A stretch of DNA of 64,000 nucleotides from Entonaema liquescens (lineage: Eukaryota > Ascomycota > Sordariomycetes > Xylariales > Xylariaceae): NCBI GenBank assembly GCA_902805475.1, contig CADCSX010000008.1, positions 248,001-312,000 of the forward strand, read 5' to 3'. Positions 23,372 to 35,092 of this stretch are shown here, in pieces. The notes under the pieces are model-generated. The model saw only the letters and a list, made by a program, of their open reading frames with translations. It made no database searches and was not told where the DNA came from. The position numbers were made by a program, and so were the translations under genes. How positions within the stretch are numbered: position 1 is the stretch's first letter; every line of letters starts with the position of its first letter.

Positions 23372-24513
23372 ATAATATTGAAAATTACTCATTATATATA
23401 TTCTATTAAGGGATAATTTGGGAAAGCTTCGAAGATGTGAAAGAATTTATAAAGTTTTAGTAACCTTCGATATGTAATTTCTTAGTATGAGCATTTATAT
23501 AATCCTGCAAGGACGCGCTGTTACTTGACCGGATCCCCACTTAACGGATTAACCCCTAAAGCTAGCCACTTGGGCACATAACGTAGGTAGGTAGGTAGGT
23601 AGGTAAGTATGTAAAGGTCTACTTGAACAACTACCTAAGGTAGGAGGTAAACATGGAAAAATATCTTTCCACTTACGAGGTACTTAGTTTTATATTTACA
23701 CTACCACTACTAGGTCACTAAGTACGTATCGTATTAGATGCGGTTTGCTGTTATGTTTTCTACTGCTTATAAATAATTACTTATCCATAGAATATCACCT
23801 AGCGGATATAACAGGTTCACGTTATATCTCGACAGAGAGATGCCCGTTTTAACGCTAAGCAGTTTCACAATATATGAGCTAACTTATGATCTTATGATAA
23901 CTGTCGACATGTTTGCTGGAATGGAGTTTTGTTTCAAGGTTACTAACAGGGATAGGTTAGATGTGGGGATAGTAAAGGATCCAGTCAAAATCACAACTAT
24001 TTCATGTCGTTACCAGTTACCTATTTAAGGTAACTGACTATACATACAGTTCCGAACATTCAACTGCAATGAGTTAATACTCGCATACCTAAGGCATCTA
24101 TGATTTACGTGGCTTTGTCTATTATACGTTATATACTCGGGTCGCGGGTTTATAAATACCGAGGTCGAAGTCAGTATAGACTTCACAATGTCCCATCAAT
24201 CAAATACTCCAGTATAAGGACTTCGCATAGGAGCTATACCAATGTGTTGATACAATGCAACTTCAAACGGGCGTTGTGATCCTAATGCAGCGTTTCTTTC
24301 CACCCCTGCAGATTGAGCCTAAAATGACCATCGTACGTCTACCCCTATTTACGCTGGTGTAAGTTGGCCAGTGCTTTTGAAAAGTCTCCTGTCTGCCATT
24401 GTATATAAGATAGGTGAGCATTATCCAACTTCGTAGTAAAGTTATTTGTCCGTCCGTAGACACTACATTCACAGTTCGCCTTTATCGCGTTACCTATTAT
24501 TAGCTTGGCAAGC

Positions 24514-25311
24514 ATGCGTAAATCAACCCTCCTTGTATCGTTGGCTGGGGCGGTCTCCGCTCATCAGAACCTCCACCAGTTTTGGGTCAACGGGGTCTCA
24601 CCAGGCTATGAGATTGGAATTCGCCGTGCACCCAGTAATAGTCCAGTGGTAAGATATAACTCACTCACCTAATCTAGTACAAAGTCATTAACATATAATA
24701 GACAGATGTGAAGAGCAACGATATTGTGTGCAATGTTGGGGGCGACAAAGTGCCCTCAGGGGTAGAGACTGTCCCTGCCCGCGAAGGGGATAAGATCACT
24801 GTAGGATGGGACCCGTCGGGCCATCCAGGCCCTATCACTCACTTCTTATACGGCCCTGTGGACGATGCTGCTAAAGCATCGGGGGTTGGAGCGGGCTGGT
24901 TCAAGATTGATGAGCGCGACTATGTAGATGGACATTGGGCAAATGAAGTGATACAGAACAACGGCGGGAACTATACGTTCAGCCTACCTACGGGTTTGAA
25001 AAGCGGAGACTATTTGGTATGTTCATACATACTATCACTTTAACTGCCTAAATTTGGAATCACTAACACTCTTTTAGCTTCGGTCGGAAATGCTGGCTCT
25101 CCATGCAGCCCAAACAGTTGGCGGAGCTCAGTTCTATATTGGTTGCGCACAGTTAAAAGTTACTGGAAGTGGAGGAAACTGCTCACCAACTGTTTCTTTA
25201 CCTGGAGCTTACAATGCCGAAGATAAGAATATTTACATTCCAGATGTGTATAACGGGTTTGACCCCACGACATACACCGCACCTGGCGGCCCTGTTGCGT
25301 CATGTAAATAG
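24514..25311 (+). CDS. AA9 lytic polysaccharide monooxygenase
   Basis: Three exons (24514-24648, 24702-25016, 25078-25311) with introns of 53 and 61 bp, giving about 227 residues, a normal single-domain AA9 length without a CBM. The signal peptide MRKSTLLVSLAGAVSA is followed directly by His, the N-terminal copper-brace ligand (HQNLHQFWVNG). The second ligand lies in GHPGPITHFLYG and the axial Tyr in GGAQFYIGCAQLKV, where the preceding Gln is also conserved. Other family marks are SNDIVCN, GDKITVGWD and SGDYLLRSEMLALH. AA9 enzymes oxidatively cleave cellulose or related beta-glucans outside the cell. It sits about 1.1 kb beyond the AT island. The catalytic site appears intact. Confidence 0.95.
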
Positions 25312-25736
25312 GGAAGTCTGGGAGTTGCGGATGAGAAAGATCCAGCCTGTTATGATATTGCAACATTATAAAATGAATCCTGATACTTACCTAGATTCAA
25401 GTTGAGGTTGTATCTAAGTGACCCATTTCTCAAACCTTGAGTGCATCTCACGAATAATCAATTTTTACTAATTTATAAGAGTATGAAGGTTGCATTAGAT
25501 GTATGACTAAATCTATAATAGGCAAAAAACAAAAACAGCAGAAACATTTCTGTAGCGATAGCGAAGGCGAGTCTTGCATAAGGCATTTTTACGTGTATTT
25601 CGTTCTACATATTTTATGCAACTTCAATCTAAGCACTTGACACATAAACATATTACTATCAAGCTAGCTTATTCCAGTATTAAAGCAATGACGTGGGGAA
25701 TAGGTACCCGAAATAGATGCTCGTCCCCTTCTCCAT
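25312..25736. other. Convergent intergenic region
   Basis: Lies between the 3' ends of the LPMO and the Ulp1-like gene. Nothing else seen. Confidence 0.5.
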
Positions 25737-27152
25737 CTACTCGGCTTCTTCTGACTTTGCTCTCTTTGCCGGGGGCTCCTCTGCGTCATCTAGCTCACGC
25801 TTTAACGGAGTTGTTTCTCTGGAGCGTTCCTTGATGTCGTGATCTGGGTGAGTATTTTCCTCCTTATTTTCCGGCTCTTGCAAACCTGGAATAGCGCTGA
25901 CATCGACTCCTTCGTAGCTATGAGGCCCTTCTTCAATGCTTTCGAGAGTTGGCACTTCAACAGGTTTGTCGTTACTAATGAATTCGGGACGCGTAGGCGT
26001 ATAAATGTCATCCTCGTATGCTACATTTATATTTGCATCTGCGTCTGAATCTGTACTTGAAACGTCTTCCGGGTCGTCCAGCTGCGCCATGTGTGCCTCA
26101 TGTTCTGATGCAGGGGTAGAGACGTTTTCCTCTTGCTCGGGGACTTCGACATCTACCTTGCGAGCCGTCTTTGCCTTGGCCTTGGCCTTGGTTTTTGTAA
26201 ACCACTCGTCTATTTTGTCTTCGACAAAAGGATTTAAACGGTTAGGTTCATGGTTCGATTTCGTACTTGGGACCTCGAGTGCCATTCGTACGAGATAGTT
26301 GGAGTTTTGAATGGTTCGATGTGCGCAGGCAGCCATCATTGATTCCCGGTAAGAGTCAATATCGTGGTGCTGTTCAAATCGAGTCCAGAGTAGATCAGTA
26401 CTTGCAACATCGCCGCAGTCCACCCGGTAACTGAGGACGTCCAGCCGGCGAAGGAATTCTCTACATACAGCGTACGCTACATATCCTGTTTCCCATGTTT
26501 CTTGGATGTCTTCCGTCGTAAAACTTCCAATAAAAGCGTTGTCATGTAAAAGGATGCAGCCTTCTGCTAATATCTCTGACAATCTTTGTTTGATAAACTG
26601 CACTCGAGTATCTCGCGTACATGGATAAGGGTCGACGATAGCACATGCAACCACTTCTCGATTGTAACAAGTAGAAGGGTTTTGGGAGTCGGTAGGAGCT
26701 TCCCCAATCTGCAAGATAACAGTTACCCAGACGTTCTCTATGGGTAGATGAATAGGCCAGAGTGTGAATTTACAATCCCGCATAGATTTCAAAAGCGGAT
26801 GGAATTCAGTTTCGCCAATTTCGCCAGTCTCCTTTTTGCTGATTTCAGCTCGAGCCAAATTGAGGTTTCTGCCTTTCTCTTCAGAGAATAGCTGAAGCTT
26901 TTCGGTAACGGCGGGTGTAAAGACCATCGACGCATTTCTAAATTTGCGTGCCTCCCAGAATAGGGCGGTGTGTATAGAAGTTGCCGAGATGGGCAGATCC
27001 CTTGCGGTTTGCAACTGATACATTCCGCCGGCTTGCTTTCTCACAGAACGGACTACTTCATTCACCTCAGATGTTAGGACTGCTCCCCAACCACTCTTGA
27101 AGCTGGGGTTGGCAATAAGCCTAGCGGCAGAGGTCGTTGGTGCTGCAGGCAT
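25737..27152 (-). CDS. Degenerate Ulp1-like (C48 fold) protein with acidic nuclear tail
   Basis: Single exon, 471 residues. Residues about 120-270 resemble fungal Ulp1-like cysteine peptidases: TLWPIHLPIENVWVTVILQI, then ACAIVDPYP, RVQFIKQRLSEILAEG, and IQETWETGYVAYAVCREFLR. In active relatives the last motif carries the catalytic Gln and Cys (a ...CGYW.. type segment) and the first carries HW. Here Thr-Gly replaces Cys-Gly and Val-Trp replaces His-Trp, so I infer a non-catalytic domain. The last 170 residues are acidic and disordered, ending in a probable nuclear localisation signal (EEPPAKRAKSEEAE). The family assignment is from memory of motif spacing and is tentative; it could be an unrelated hypothetical protein. 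Confidence 0.6.
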   Translation of the reverse strand: MPAAPTTSAARLIANPSFKSGWGAVLTSEVNEVVRSVRKQAGGMYQLQTARDLPISATSIHTALFWEARKFRNASMVFTPAVTEKLQLFSEEKGRNLNLARAEISKKETGEIGETEFHPLLKSMRDCKFTLWPIHLPIENVWVTVILQIGEAPTDSQNPSTCYNREVVACAIVDPYPCTRDTRVQFIKQRLSEILAEGCILLHDNAFIGSFTTEDIQETWETGYVAYAVCREFLRRLDVLSYRVDCGDVASTDLLWTRFEQHHDIDSYRESMMAACAHRTIQNSNYLVRMALEVPSTKSNHEPNRLNPFVEDKIDEWFTKTKAKAKAKTARKVDVEVPEQEENVSTPASEHEAHMAQLDDPEDVSSTDSDADANINVAYEDDIYTPTRPEFISNDKPVEVPTLESIEEGPHSYEGVDVSAIPGLQEPENKEENTHPDHDIKERSRETTPLKRELDDAEEPPAKRAKSEEAE

Positions 27153-28116
27153 GTTGTTGAATTGATGATTGTGTAGGTGAAGTAAATTATGTTGTTATTC
27201 ACTTGATTAATGTTGGAGTCCGGTCGAGTTAGGTTGTGAGTTGTGGTCTTCTGATCTGTTCTCTCTAATTTCCCTTGTACGGTTCCTCAGGGTTGACTTT
27301 ATACTAAGTTCAGTATGGATGAGGTTTCTTAGGATGGTCAGCGATTTCTGGTTGATTTGGGACCGTATCCAAACCAAGTCTTTGAAAAGTATCCATCGTA
27401 GTATTTCGACTCAATGGAATTGTTCCGGGGTTTTGGTTGTCCATAGTTATGTGATTGCAATTGGGATTAGAAACGTCGCTCGTCAAAGATGATATTCAAT
27501 AACCAAGGTCAACTCTTTGATTCTAAGTGCTTTGTAAGAATATTTGACAAAGATGGTAGTTTCAATAAGTCTTTTTTTCTTGTGTTTCAATCTTGACCTC
27601 AACGACCAACTTTTTAACAATGACATTGATGTTAAGAGTTTAAATCTGATATCAACCTATTGTAAAACAAGTTCGTTTATAGCGAAAGTTATGTTTAAAA
27701 TCATTAAATGAATATTAATGTGTCACTAAATAAAAACCCAAAGAGCGGTATTGTCATACACAGAATTTATGAGCTACTAAGAGGTAACACGAAATTAACA
27801 CGAAACGTCGTAATCAATACAGCCCAACACAGCTGGATGACCCACAAATACATAATTAACCCTGAACAAGAAAAACGACCCCCCTAATCATGCGGGGGAT
27901 TGGCAGAAAAGACCCTCATTACGTGGACTTTCAGGGCTGTGACTTGCCAGTGATACATGAGCCTAACGCACAGCTCATATAAACAAATACGAACCAAGTG
28001 GGTGGGATGATATAAATTTCTAATCTTTTAACGTTCATTCTCCTATTCCCTATTCTTAAAGCTTTTCTATTATCGTTGGACCAAACATCAATCATCAAAC
28101 AGAAAAAAACGTCAAC
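27153..28116. other. Divergent intergenic region
   Basis: Shared upstream region of the Ulp1-like gene (minus) and the vWA-like gene (plus). No RNA gene or repeat seen. Confidence 0.5.
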
Positions 28117-28914
28117 ATGGCCACTTATACCAACGATGATGATACCGCCGGTGTCCCCCAGGCACCTGGTACTGAACATACCGAACTTCTCTCTTTTCTT
28201 CAATATTTCGAGACCCTATTTATTATTGACGATTCTTCGAACATGAAGCGCCAATGGAGCGATGTATCCGCTCTCATTCAAGCTGTCGCCCCAGTTTGTC
28301 TCAAGTACGATGAAAATGGTGTCGACCTCTACTTCATCAACCATAGGCCTACGCTTTACTTTCCCGGTATGTCTGTGCGCAAATCTGGATACAACCATAT
28401 CGGCAAGGTCCACAGCGATACCGGGAAGCGGGACAGCACCCAGAATATTTTCCAAGGCGTGAAGCCCGGTGGCGGATGCAAGTTAGGCGCTCGTCTAAAA
28501 AAGATTCTATCCTGGTACATTGAGCAGCTGAGGCTAGACCCTCAGCGACCTCCTCTCAATGTCATTGTCATCACCGCCGGCATATCAGACGACGACTTTG
28601 CGGGCCCCTTGCTGGAGATCGCTAAAGAATTGGACAATATGAAGGCGCCTGCGCATCAGCTGGGCGTAATGCTGTTCCAGCTAGGAGATAACGAGGAGGC
28701 GAGGAAGAAGTTCGAACATGCGGACGACGAGATGTGGAAACAAGCAAACACGCGCGATATAGTCGACACTGTGGCATGGCGTGGCTGGCCTGCCAGCTTC
28801 GGCTCAGACGACATGGTGAAGGCTATACTCGGTGCCGTATCAAAGAAGATGGACGAGGCAAAGACGGCTCTTGAGGGAACAGCTCCCCCGAAACGCCACG
28901 AAACGACTATCTAG
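28117..28914 (+). CDS. vWA-like domain protein
   Basis: Single exon, 265 residues. A von Willebrand A-type fold is suggested by ETLFIIDDSSNMKRQW (beta1 with a DxSxS-like MIDAS start, here D-D-S-S-N), a middle helix-strand region (IFQGVKPGGGCKLGARLKKIL), NVIVITAGISDDD (strand plus acidic loop) and QLGVMLFQLGDNEEARKKF. The tail VDTVAWRGWPASFGSDDMVKAILGA matches what I recall from small fungal vWA proteins that end in a similar VDT motif. The MIDAS differs from the canonical D-x-S-G-S, so metal binding is uncertain. No signal or membrane segment, so probably cytosolic. Function unknown. Confidence 0.75.
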   Translation: MATYTNDDDTAGVPQAPGTEHTELLSFLQYFETLFIIDDSSNMKRQWSDVSALIQAVAPVCLKYDENGVDLYFINHRPTLYFPGMSVRKSGYNHIGKVHSDTGKRDSTQNIFQGVKPGGGCKLGARLKKILSWYIEQLRLDPQRPPLNVIVITAGISDDDFAGPLLEIAKELDNMKAPAHQLGVMLFQLGDNEEARKKFEHADDEMWKQANTRDIVDTVAWRGWPASFGSDDMVKAILGAVSKKMDEAKTALEGTAPPKRHETTI

Positions 28915-29118
28915 GTCGGCATGAGCATAGATCGCGGAGCCCACAAAGATTAGGACCCGCCCCAAAATAGACAAGCAACATGGAATTCATGCTTGGTCGT
29001 GGATATGTCGCATACATGATAGTTGCCTAACCTATATTCTCTACGGTTGACTATGTAGCATAGCTAGGTAGCTCTTGACTCCAGAAGCATGTCGTATGTT
29101 AGATATCTTAATACCCAT

Positions 29119-32100
29119 TCATGCTCCCTTCTGAGACATGCCAAAGTTATCATCCCGGATTCCTAGTTTATACGCCAAGTCTGAATCCTTAATCCCTTGA
29201 TGGGTGGACGTTATGTAATTCTTGAATGCCATAGACATGTGCGCGATTTCCTTCAAATGCGCCTCCTTGACTTCTGGGACGGAATCCTCAACCGAAACCC
29301 CCCTTTCCCTAGCCTTCTTTGAATCATACAGCGCAAGCGCAACAGCGGATTGAAAGGCTGTAGACACGGTATTTAGCTAAGGGAGGTACACGAAGTGAAG
29401 GGGTAAGCTTACCATTACGAATTTCGCGACCGTTCCATTCTAACTTTTTGATCTCGCCGCTTTTTCGGACATATTCTTTAGCATCGTATTCATAATGAAT
29501 CTCCGGTCCACCCCGCTTGTGATCCTCTCTGAGTTTGCGGAAGAGGTTACTCCATATCTGATCCCGCGCTGCGTCATCAAGGGGCTCATATCCGATCGCC
29601 ACATGGATACGAGACAAGAAGGCTTCATCAAAGTTGCCTACACGGTTGGTAGTCAAAAATAGAATACCTTGGAAGTATTCAAGCGCCCGTAAAAAGACTT
29701 CATATGAGGTTAGCTAACTTGTGTTCGATTCCCTCGTAGGAATGCGGAAGGTGAACTTACCAGACACGATACTGTTTCTCTTGAGATCGTTGCTTGAACG
29801 CCGCTCTAGGTACACGTCGGCCTCGTCTAACAATACGATGGCATCCCAACTATTGGCATCTCTGAAAAACTTCAGGAGATTCCTCTCCAGTTCAACCGGC
29901 TCATGGCCAAGATCGGCTGCGGTGATGCTAAGCAATGGTCTCTTTGTGTATTCGGCAACAGACTCTAGAGTGAGGATCAGTCTCTTACTCAAGCACGTAA
30001 ACACAAATTCTTACCTGCTGTAAGCGTCTTTCCAGTACCTGGAGGTCCGTGCAGGAGGAATATTTGACCTTCACCCTTTCCGTGGATAAAATCTGCGCTG
30101 AACAGCTCGGCTTGACTCTTACTGTCGGTGTAGGTCTGGGCAATTGCTTTGATTGTGTTTTTATTGGTTTCCGGCCTCATAACTAATTGGTCAATAGAAT
30201 CTTTCGCAATCCTCGGAGGGGTGAGTCCGCTGATATCAATAAGATCTGGATTGCAAGTTAGCGAAGTTCATTTCGTGTATCGCCAACTGCTAGGTTCACG
30301 TACCGTACATGCGATCCTTGAGAATGAATCCGAACACGTGAGACATACATAGCAAGTACTGATGATCTGAAAGGCTCTCGTGACTCTTTGGCTCGATGTT
30401 ATCATAGTCGCTAAATGTCCCCGATGCATACGTTTCTCTCCCAATGTCCACCTCGCTACAGCGGTTGCATTCGCAATGTGGAGTTTTTGCTCGTTCTTTA
30501 ATATCGGTCTCGTACTCATCCTCTTCCAACATCCAGCCTTCCATTGCTTCTATATCTTCTCGGTCCCAACTATTCCAAGGATGAGACTCGTGCTCAACGA
30601 CGACCCTAGCCCGGTTATACTATAGTTAAGTATGGTTAGGCTAGTCTCTCAGTAGATATGCCAGTTTGATGAAAACGTTTGCTTACCCTCTTCCAGCCAG
30701 GCTTTAACCCAGAACCGGTGTACTCTAAGAAAGCAGGCCCCTTAGCACAATGGAAAAGCATCTTTCCTCTTTCGATAAGTTCCTTCCGACGCGCACCACC
30801 GTCTATATTATCGTGGAACCTTGTTGGAAACAGTGGCAGTGATGTTATGTTTCGCTCATTGTCAAAAACTGGTACGTCAACGAATTTTGATCTCCTTTTA
30901 ATAACTTTGCCGTCATATACCAAGTTCCATAGTCGAATAGAATAACTCTTGACACTGACCGCCCATAGCCCCTGAAAGACGTGTTCGACACCGTTGAAGA
31001 CAGCATCCACTACATACGCATTTAACTGTCCGTTTTCGAGAACATAAACGTCGGATCCGGGTTTTAACAAAAGCCAAAGTCCTGCAAATGTTGTCGTTGG
31101 CACCTTTTTGGCCCATCTAGCTTCCAAGCTCTTGATTTGGATTGTGGGCTCGTTCTCGAGATATTGGAGTAGAAAGTCAATATGGCGGTCACACTCTGCA
31201 TTGTAAGCTTCGGTATGATTTCCCCGGATTCCACCAGTTTGACGTTTATACTCGAGAAGCTCTTGGCGGTGGTAGAATAAATCCTTATAGGGATGTGGGA
31301 AAACCCCTTCGTCTAAATCATTCGCCTCATCTCCGGATGGCGCTTCGGAAGAATATTTCATGACCGACCGTAGAGCGTTGATTAATAGTCGAGAGTGAAT
31401 ATGAAGGTGCTTCTTCTGAACGCGATCTCGATCGCCTAACTTCGGCATATGGGTGATCTTGCGGCGGGTTCGAGACCCGGATCGAGATATACGACGACGA
31501 CCACGCTCACCCAACAATACAGTAGTTTTCTCCTCTAGAACAGGGAGGACCTGGCCTTTACTTCTTGATGTCTTCAAAACACCGGGTCATCCTTAGTAAG
31601 GCTGTAAAGGAATTCATCATCGTCATATCGGTGTTTCTGGTAATAATTAACTGTATATGCCGCTTTCACTTCATACTTACCCTCGGAGTCCTCTTCTTCA
31701 GCTACATCTTGATCTGCGTCAGATGCTTCCGATGCTTCAGAAACCGAGCCGCTGCGAACCCAACGTTTGGAATCTAGCTGAATATCGACTATCCACCCTG
31801 GTTCGACCAGGTGTTCCCAGTGATCGGGAAAGATAATACTTGAATTCGCATATAGTTGATATTTGCCTTCTTCGATTTCCTTCAAAGCACTCTCGTTACT
31901 TCCATACGATCGCTTGATAAGCTCTTCCATCCCCTAAGAAAAATAAGCAAACGCGCCCATAACAGCATTTTGTACCTAATATACCTTCCAGGTCTTGCAC
32001 AAAGCCAATGGAAACCTAAATTCTGTCCGGATGTCATGCGCTAGCGTTATGAAGCTTTCAGAAGCTGCAGGCTTGACGTGTGATGTTTCCTCAGTTGGAT

Positions 32101-32402
32101 TACGGGCGGAATCTTCCTCCCTCAGGGACGGGATGCTATTCTTCCTAGGTACTTCAGGCGGATTTTCGACTCTGGCTGGGGGAGTGCCATTACGAATGGG
32201 TGGAGTATGAGATTCTCCAGAACCTGTAGTTCGACCCCCGCAAGAGTTAGAAGAGCCTAGGAATGGCACCCATAAATTCATTCGTACCTTGTTCTACTTT
32301 TACAAGCTCATCCGGCTCGTAATGAATATCCCTCTGGGGTAAATCATTGCTCTCATGACCCCGGCACACGTCGTGTGGAGTCATATCTGAAATCACATCC
32401 AT
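29119..32402 (-). CDS. AAA+ ATPase with N-terminal ULD and DUF7025-like regions
   Basis: Nine exons by eye: 32402-32288, 32223-31985, 31933-~31583, ~31532-30687, 30618-30304, 30245-30015, 29964-29761, 29697-29413 and 29357-29119. All introns are about 48-70 bp GT-AG; the third boundary is uncertain. The predicted protein is about 940 residues. The N-terminus is disordered, then a ubiquitin-like-domain motif (FPLALCKTWKGMEELIKRS) with VEPGWIVDI. The middle part (SRLLINALRSVMKY, FQGLWAVSVKSYSIR, ARVVVEHESHPWNSW) resembles DUF7025. The AAA+ core has Walker A GPPGTGKT, Walker B AIVLLDEADV and sensor ILFLTTNRVGNFDEAFLSRI with an arginine. Such fungal ATPases are abundant but poorly studied. The first exon is set by an ATG at 32402 whose exon splices in frame. 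Confidence 0.85.
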
Positions 32403-32980
32403 CGTACAAGTATGGCACAGGCGAGATGGCTGTTTGCAGTTAGTTGTGGCTACTTTGACGACAGAGGAGAAACGCGGAGGGCTATTAGACGGAAAATCTC
32501 ACGCATCTCAGCCTCATTACGTTTCAAAATGGAAGGAAAATATACTCAGTATATAGGCAGCGCCCTAAAGATTGGGGGCCAAGTTACGGCTGAGTCAAGC
32601 CAATAGCATTCTCACGATAAAAGTAGTATCCCTGGGGAGCTGCAGTGAAGATTATGTGACTAAAATCGTTATTGGACAAGTAGCTTGACAGGGGTATCTT
32701 AATGCCTTATTCATTTCTGGGTCATGAAGGAGGATAGGATTCATATCTGACCTATTGATTACCTCCCAACCATGCTTGATCCTTCCCTTACTTAGCAAGT
32801 CACAGCTGAAAACGACTTATGTACATAGGTTTGAGCAATGCAACATATGCAGCCTATGAATGCGCAGGCAGAACCGCAGTTTTGAAGTCAACTCTTAGAA
32901 AAATCCTGGAACCTGAGTTTATTGCCAATAATCGTATATACTTTATAATCAATTTTAAAAGGAATATTCCGGGCATTTAA
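32403..32980. other. Divergent intergenic region
   Basis: Shared upstream region of the AAA+ ATPase (minus) and the STAND-like gene (plus). No further feature seen. Confidence 0.5.
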
Positions 32981-35092
32981 ATGGCGAGTTCACGGCCATT
33001 GCTTCGCGATCCTGAGTCGGATGCACTCGAAAGCCAGCGGATCATTCGCCGGTTTACAGATGAGCTTACAGGTTCCAATGAGCTAGAAAGGTCGACCAAG
33101 GCAGCACAAGCCGAGATCGATGAAGAGGAGGAGGATAATGAGAGATTGCGACTCAAATCTCTCTATGAAAGCACGGAAAACCCTAACAACCAGTAATGAT
33201 ATTACCTGTCGTAGCCGTACTTTTAAACGTTCGCTCATATAAGTAATGCTCTAGGTTAAGAGACTTCATCGCCTCAGAGATCGCCAAAGATGCCCTATCT
33301 CAGACGGTAAACAAATTTATCGAAAATGAGAAGCCTTCCTTACTCCAGCGTGTAGGATTCTCACACAGGTCGACGAAATCGAAGGCTACCAACATGCTTC
33401 AAGATCTGGTAGAAAGCGATCCAAAGGACCTTGAAGCAGCAATCAATAATCTAGAGGAGACCTGGAAGCAAAAAAACGGGCGTGTAAGTTGGATATCCTT
33501 AGCTTGCGCGTTTCCGCTGACACTCTGGCTTTATAGATCTATCGAAGTTTCAAGTTTTTATGCAAGACGCTCGACGACCACAAGTCTGTGTTTTCGATAT
33601 TTCCGTCTCAAAACGAATACACTTCAGTTTTATGCTCTAGCATTTCTTGTCTTGTGAAGGTATGTTAGGCCAATGTTATTGTGACGAGGATCAAGGAAGT
33701 GGGATCTCTCCCAATGGATCATAGATCCTACTTCCATTTTGCTTCACATGTCTTCACCTACCTATATTCCTAACAGTGATATGCTATGCAGCTAATCAGG
33801 AAGACTAGGCGGCTAGAAATCACAGCGAAATTGCCGAAACACTATCTGACTCCATTCGTCGCATTTCAGAAACTGTTGCTAGAGCTTCGAAAAACATCTT
33901 GATATTCAAAACCCAGGCAGTAAGACGGAAACTTGCGGATATTTACGCCATAGTGTTCAAATTCTACCACAAGGTAATAAAGTGGTATCTAAATTCAAAG
34001 TTAACGAGGGCGTTCCTGTCGTTCAATGAGACTTTGAAGGCAGGTTTCGAAAGTACCGAGAAAGAGCTCGACAAGGAAATCGAAGAGCTGTATCGTGAGG
34101 CACAGATCAGCCAACATGCCATGGTGGCTATTCTCTCCGGAAACGTTGAACGTTTAAGCGCCGAGTTACGATATCAGCGAATGCACTACGAAGTTACAGA
34201 CACTACAGCCGGTCACCGTATGAGAGATTTGATGGAGGCAAGTTGGAACGGGAATCAATTCCTCAGACAGGCATATCAAATTGAGCCTCATCAGCAAAAC
34301 CCATTCGTCAGGGAGCCGACGCCAAATGCTCTAGATGTGGCTGGCAATAAAATAACACGTGGCCAAGCTCGCACCTACGCTCCGAATATAGAGCGCTTCA
34401 TCGTCGGTGACGAAGGACCGACCAAGTTCAGTACAAGTCAGCTCTGGGTTGCTGAAGACGAAGTCTTGCCGAAGCTACGCGACTGGATGGTCGATGGGCA
34501 GACGGCACGCACATTATGGATTTCGAGCCCTTACGAGCCAGGAAGCGTAACGAGTGCGCATGCATCGGCACTGGCTGTTGTAGCTGCAGCATGGCAAGCA
34601 AAGGCGCCATTGATCTCCCATTTCTGTCTACGACCGCGACATGACAAATTACGTGCTGGCATGAGTACCGAGCAGGTAGGATTGATGGGATTGGTGTATA
34701 GTTTAATCTCCCAGCTACTCCAATTTAACAAAGACGAGGACGTCCTCAACGTAGGGGATGACGCCTTCAAGACCTTGAACGGGGAAAAGCAATCATGGGA
34801 TACCAGCTTAGAAATACTCGGTGTATTGCTAAGCCACAAAGATGTACTGAAATACTGCGTTATCGACGGACTGAACGAGCTTGAGTTAGGAGATGGCAGC
34901 CAATGGTCTCAGCAGTTTTTGGGCGTCTTGTTTGGACAACAGCAAAAGGGAACATCTTTCAATATTCTTTTTACCACGGCTGGTCAGTCGCGTGTTCTGG
35001 CTTCCAGGGTAAGTTTCAAGGATAGACATCTTGCAACAAGACCTGCGAGGGAGTTGGCTAGATGGGGACAAAGGATCGAGTTAGAACTTTGA
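32981..35092 (+). CDS. DUF7708-type STAND-like protein lacking a P-loop
   Basis: Four exons (32981-33192, 33255-33483, 33537-33659, 33809-35092), all in phase, giving 615 residues. The N-terminus is acidic and coiled-coil-like. YAIVFKFYHKVIKWYLNSK and the helices after it resemble the DUF7708 domain found before NACHT/STAND ATPase domains in fungal NLR-like proteins. The expected nucleotide-binding domain follows, but the Walker A position reads LWISSPYEPGSVTSAHASAL, with no GxxxxGK[ST], while a Walker B-like strand remains (KYCVIDGLNELELGD). There is no repeat domain: the protein stops about 60 residues after an FNILFTTAGQSR strand. It is therefore a truncated or derived relative of NLR-like receptors, probably unable to bind ATP in the usual way. 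It could also be a functional decoy or adaptor. Confidence 0.75.

Larger units (their letters stand above)
20165..23400. repeat. RIP-type AT-rich island
   Basis: About 3.2 kb consisting almost entirely of A and T, in sharp contrast with both flanks. Most surviving C/G bases stand in CG dinucleotides (ACGTTA, ATCGTA), while CA/TG pairs are rare. That pattern fits repeat-induced point mutation, which converts CpA to TpA and largely spares CpG. No frame survives. It presumably contains mutated repeats; one can be delimited (22450-23363), the rest cannot. Confidence 0.85.
19872..24513. other. Large gene-free region around an AT-rich island
   Basis: 4.6 kb without a credible gene. About 20165-23400 is extremely AT-rich (see the separate island, element 2 and tandem-repeat entries). 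The flanks 19872-20165 and 23400-24513 have normal base composition. The flank up to 24513 holds the AA9 LPMO promoter and a TAGG run near 23583-23607. Confidence 0.7.
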
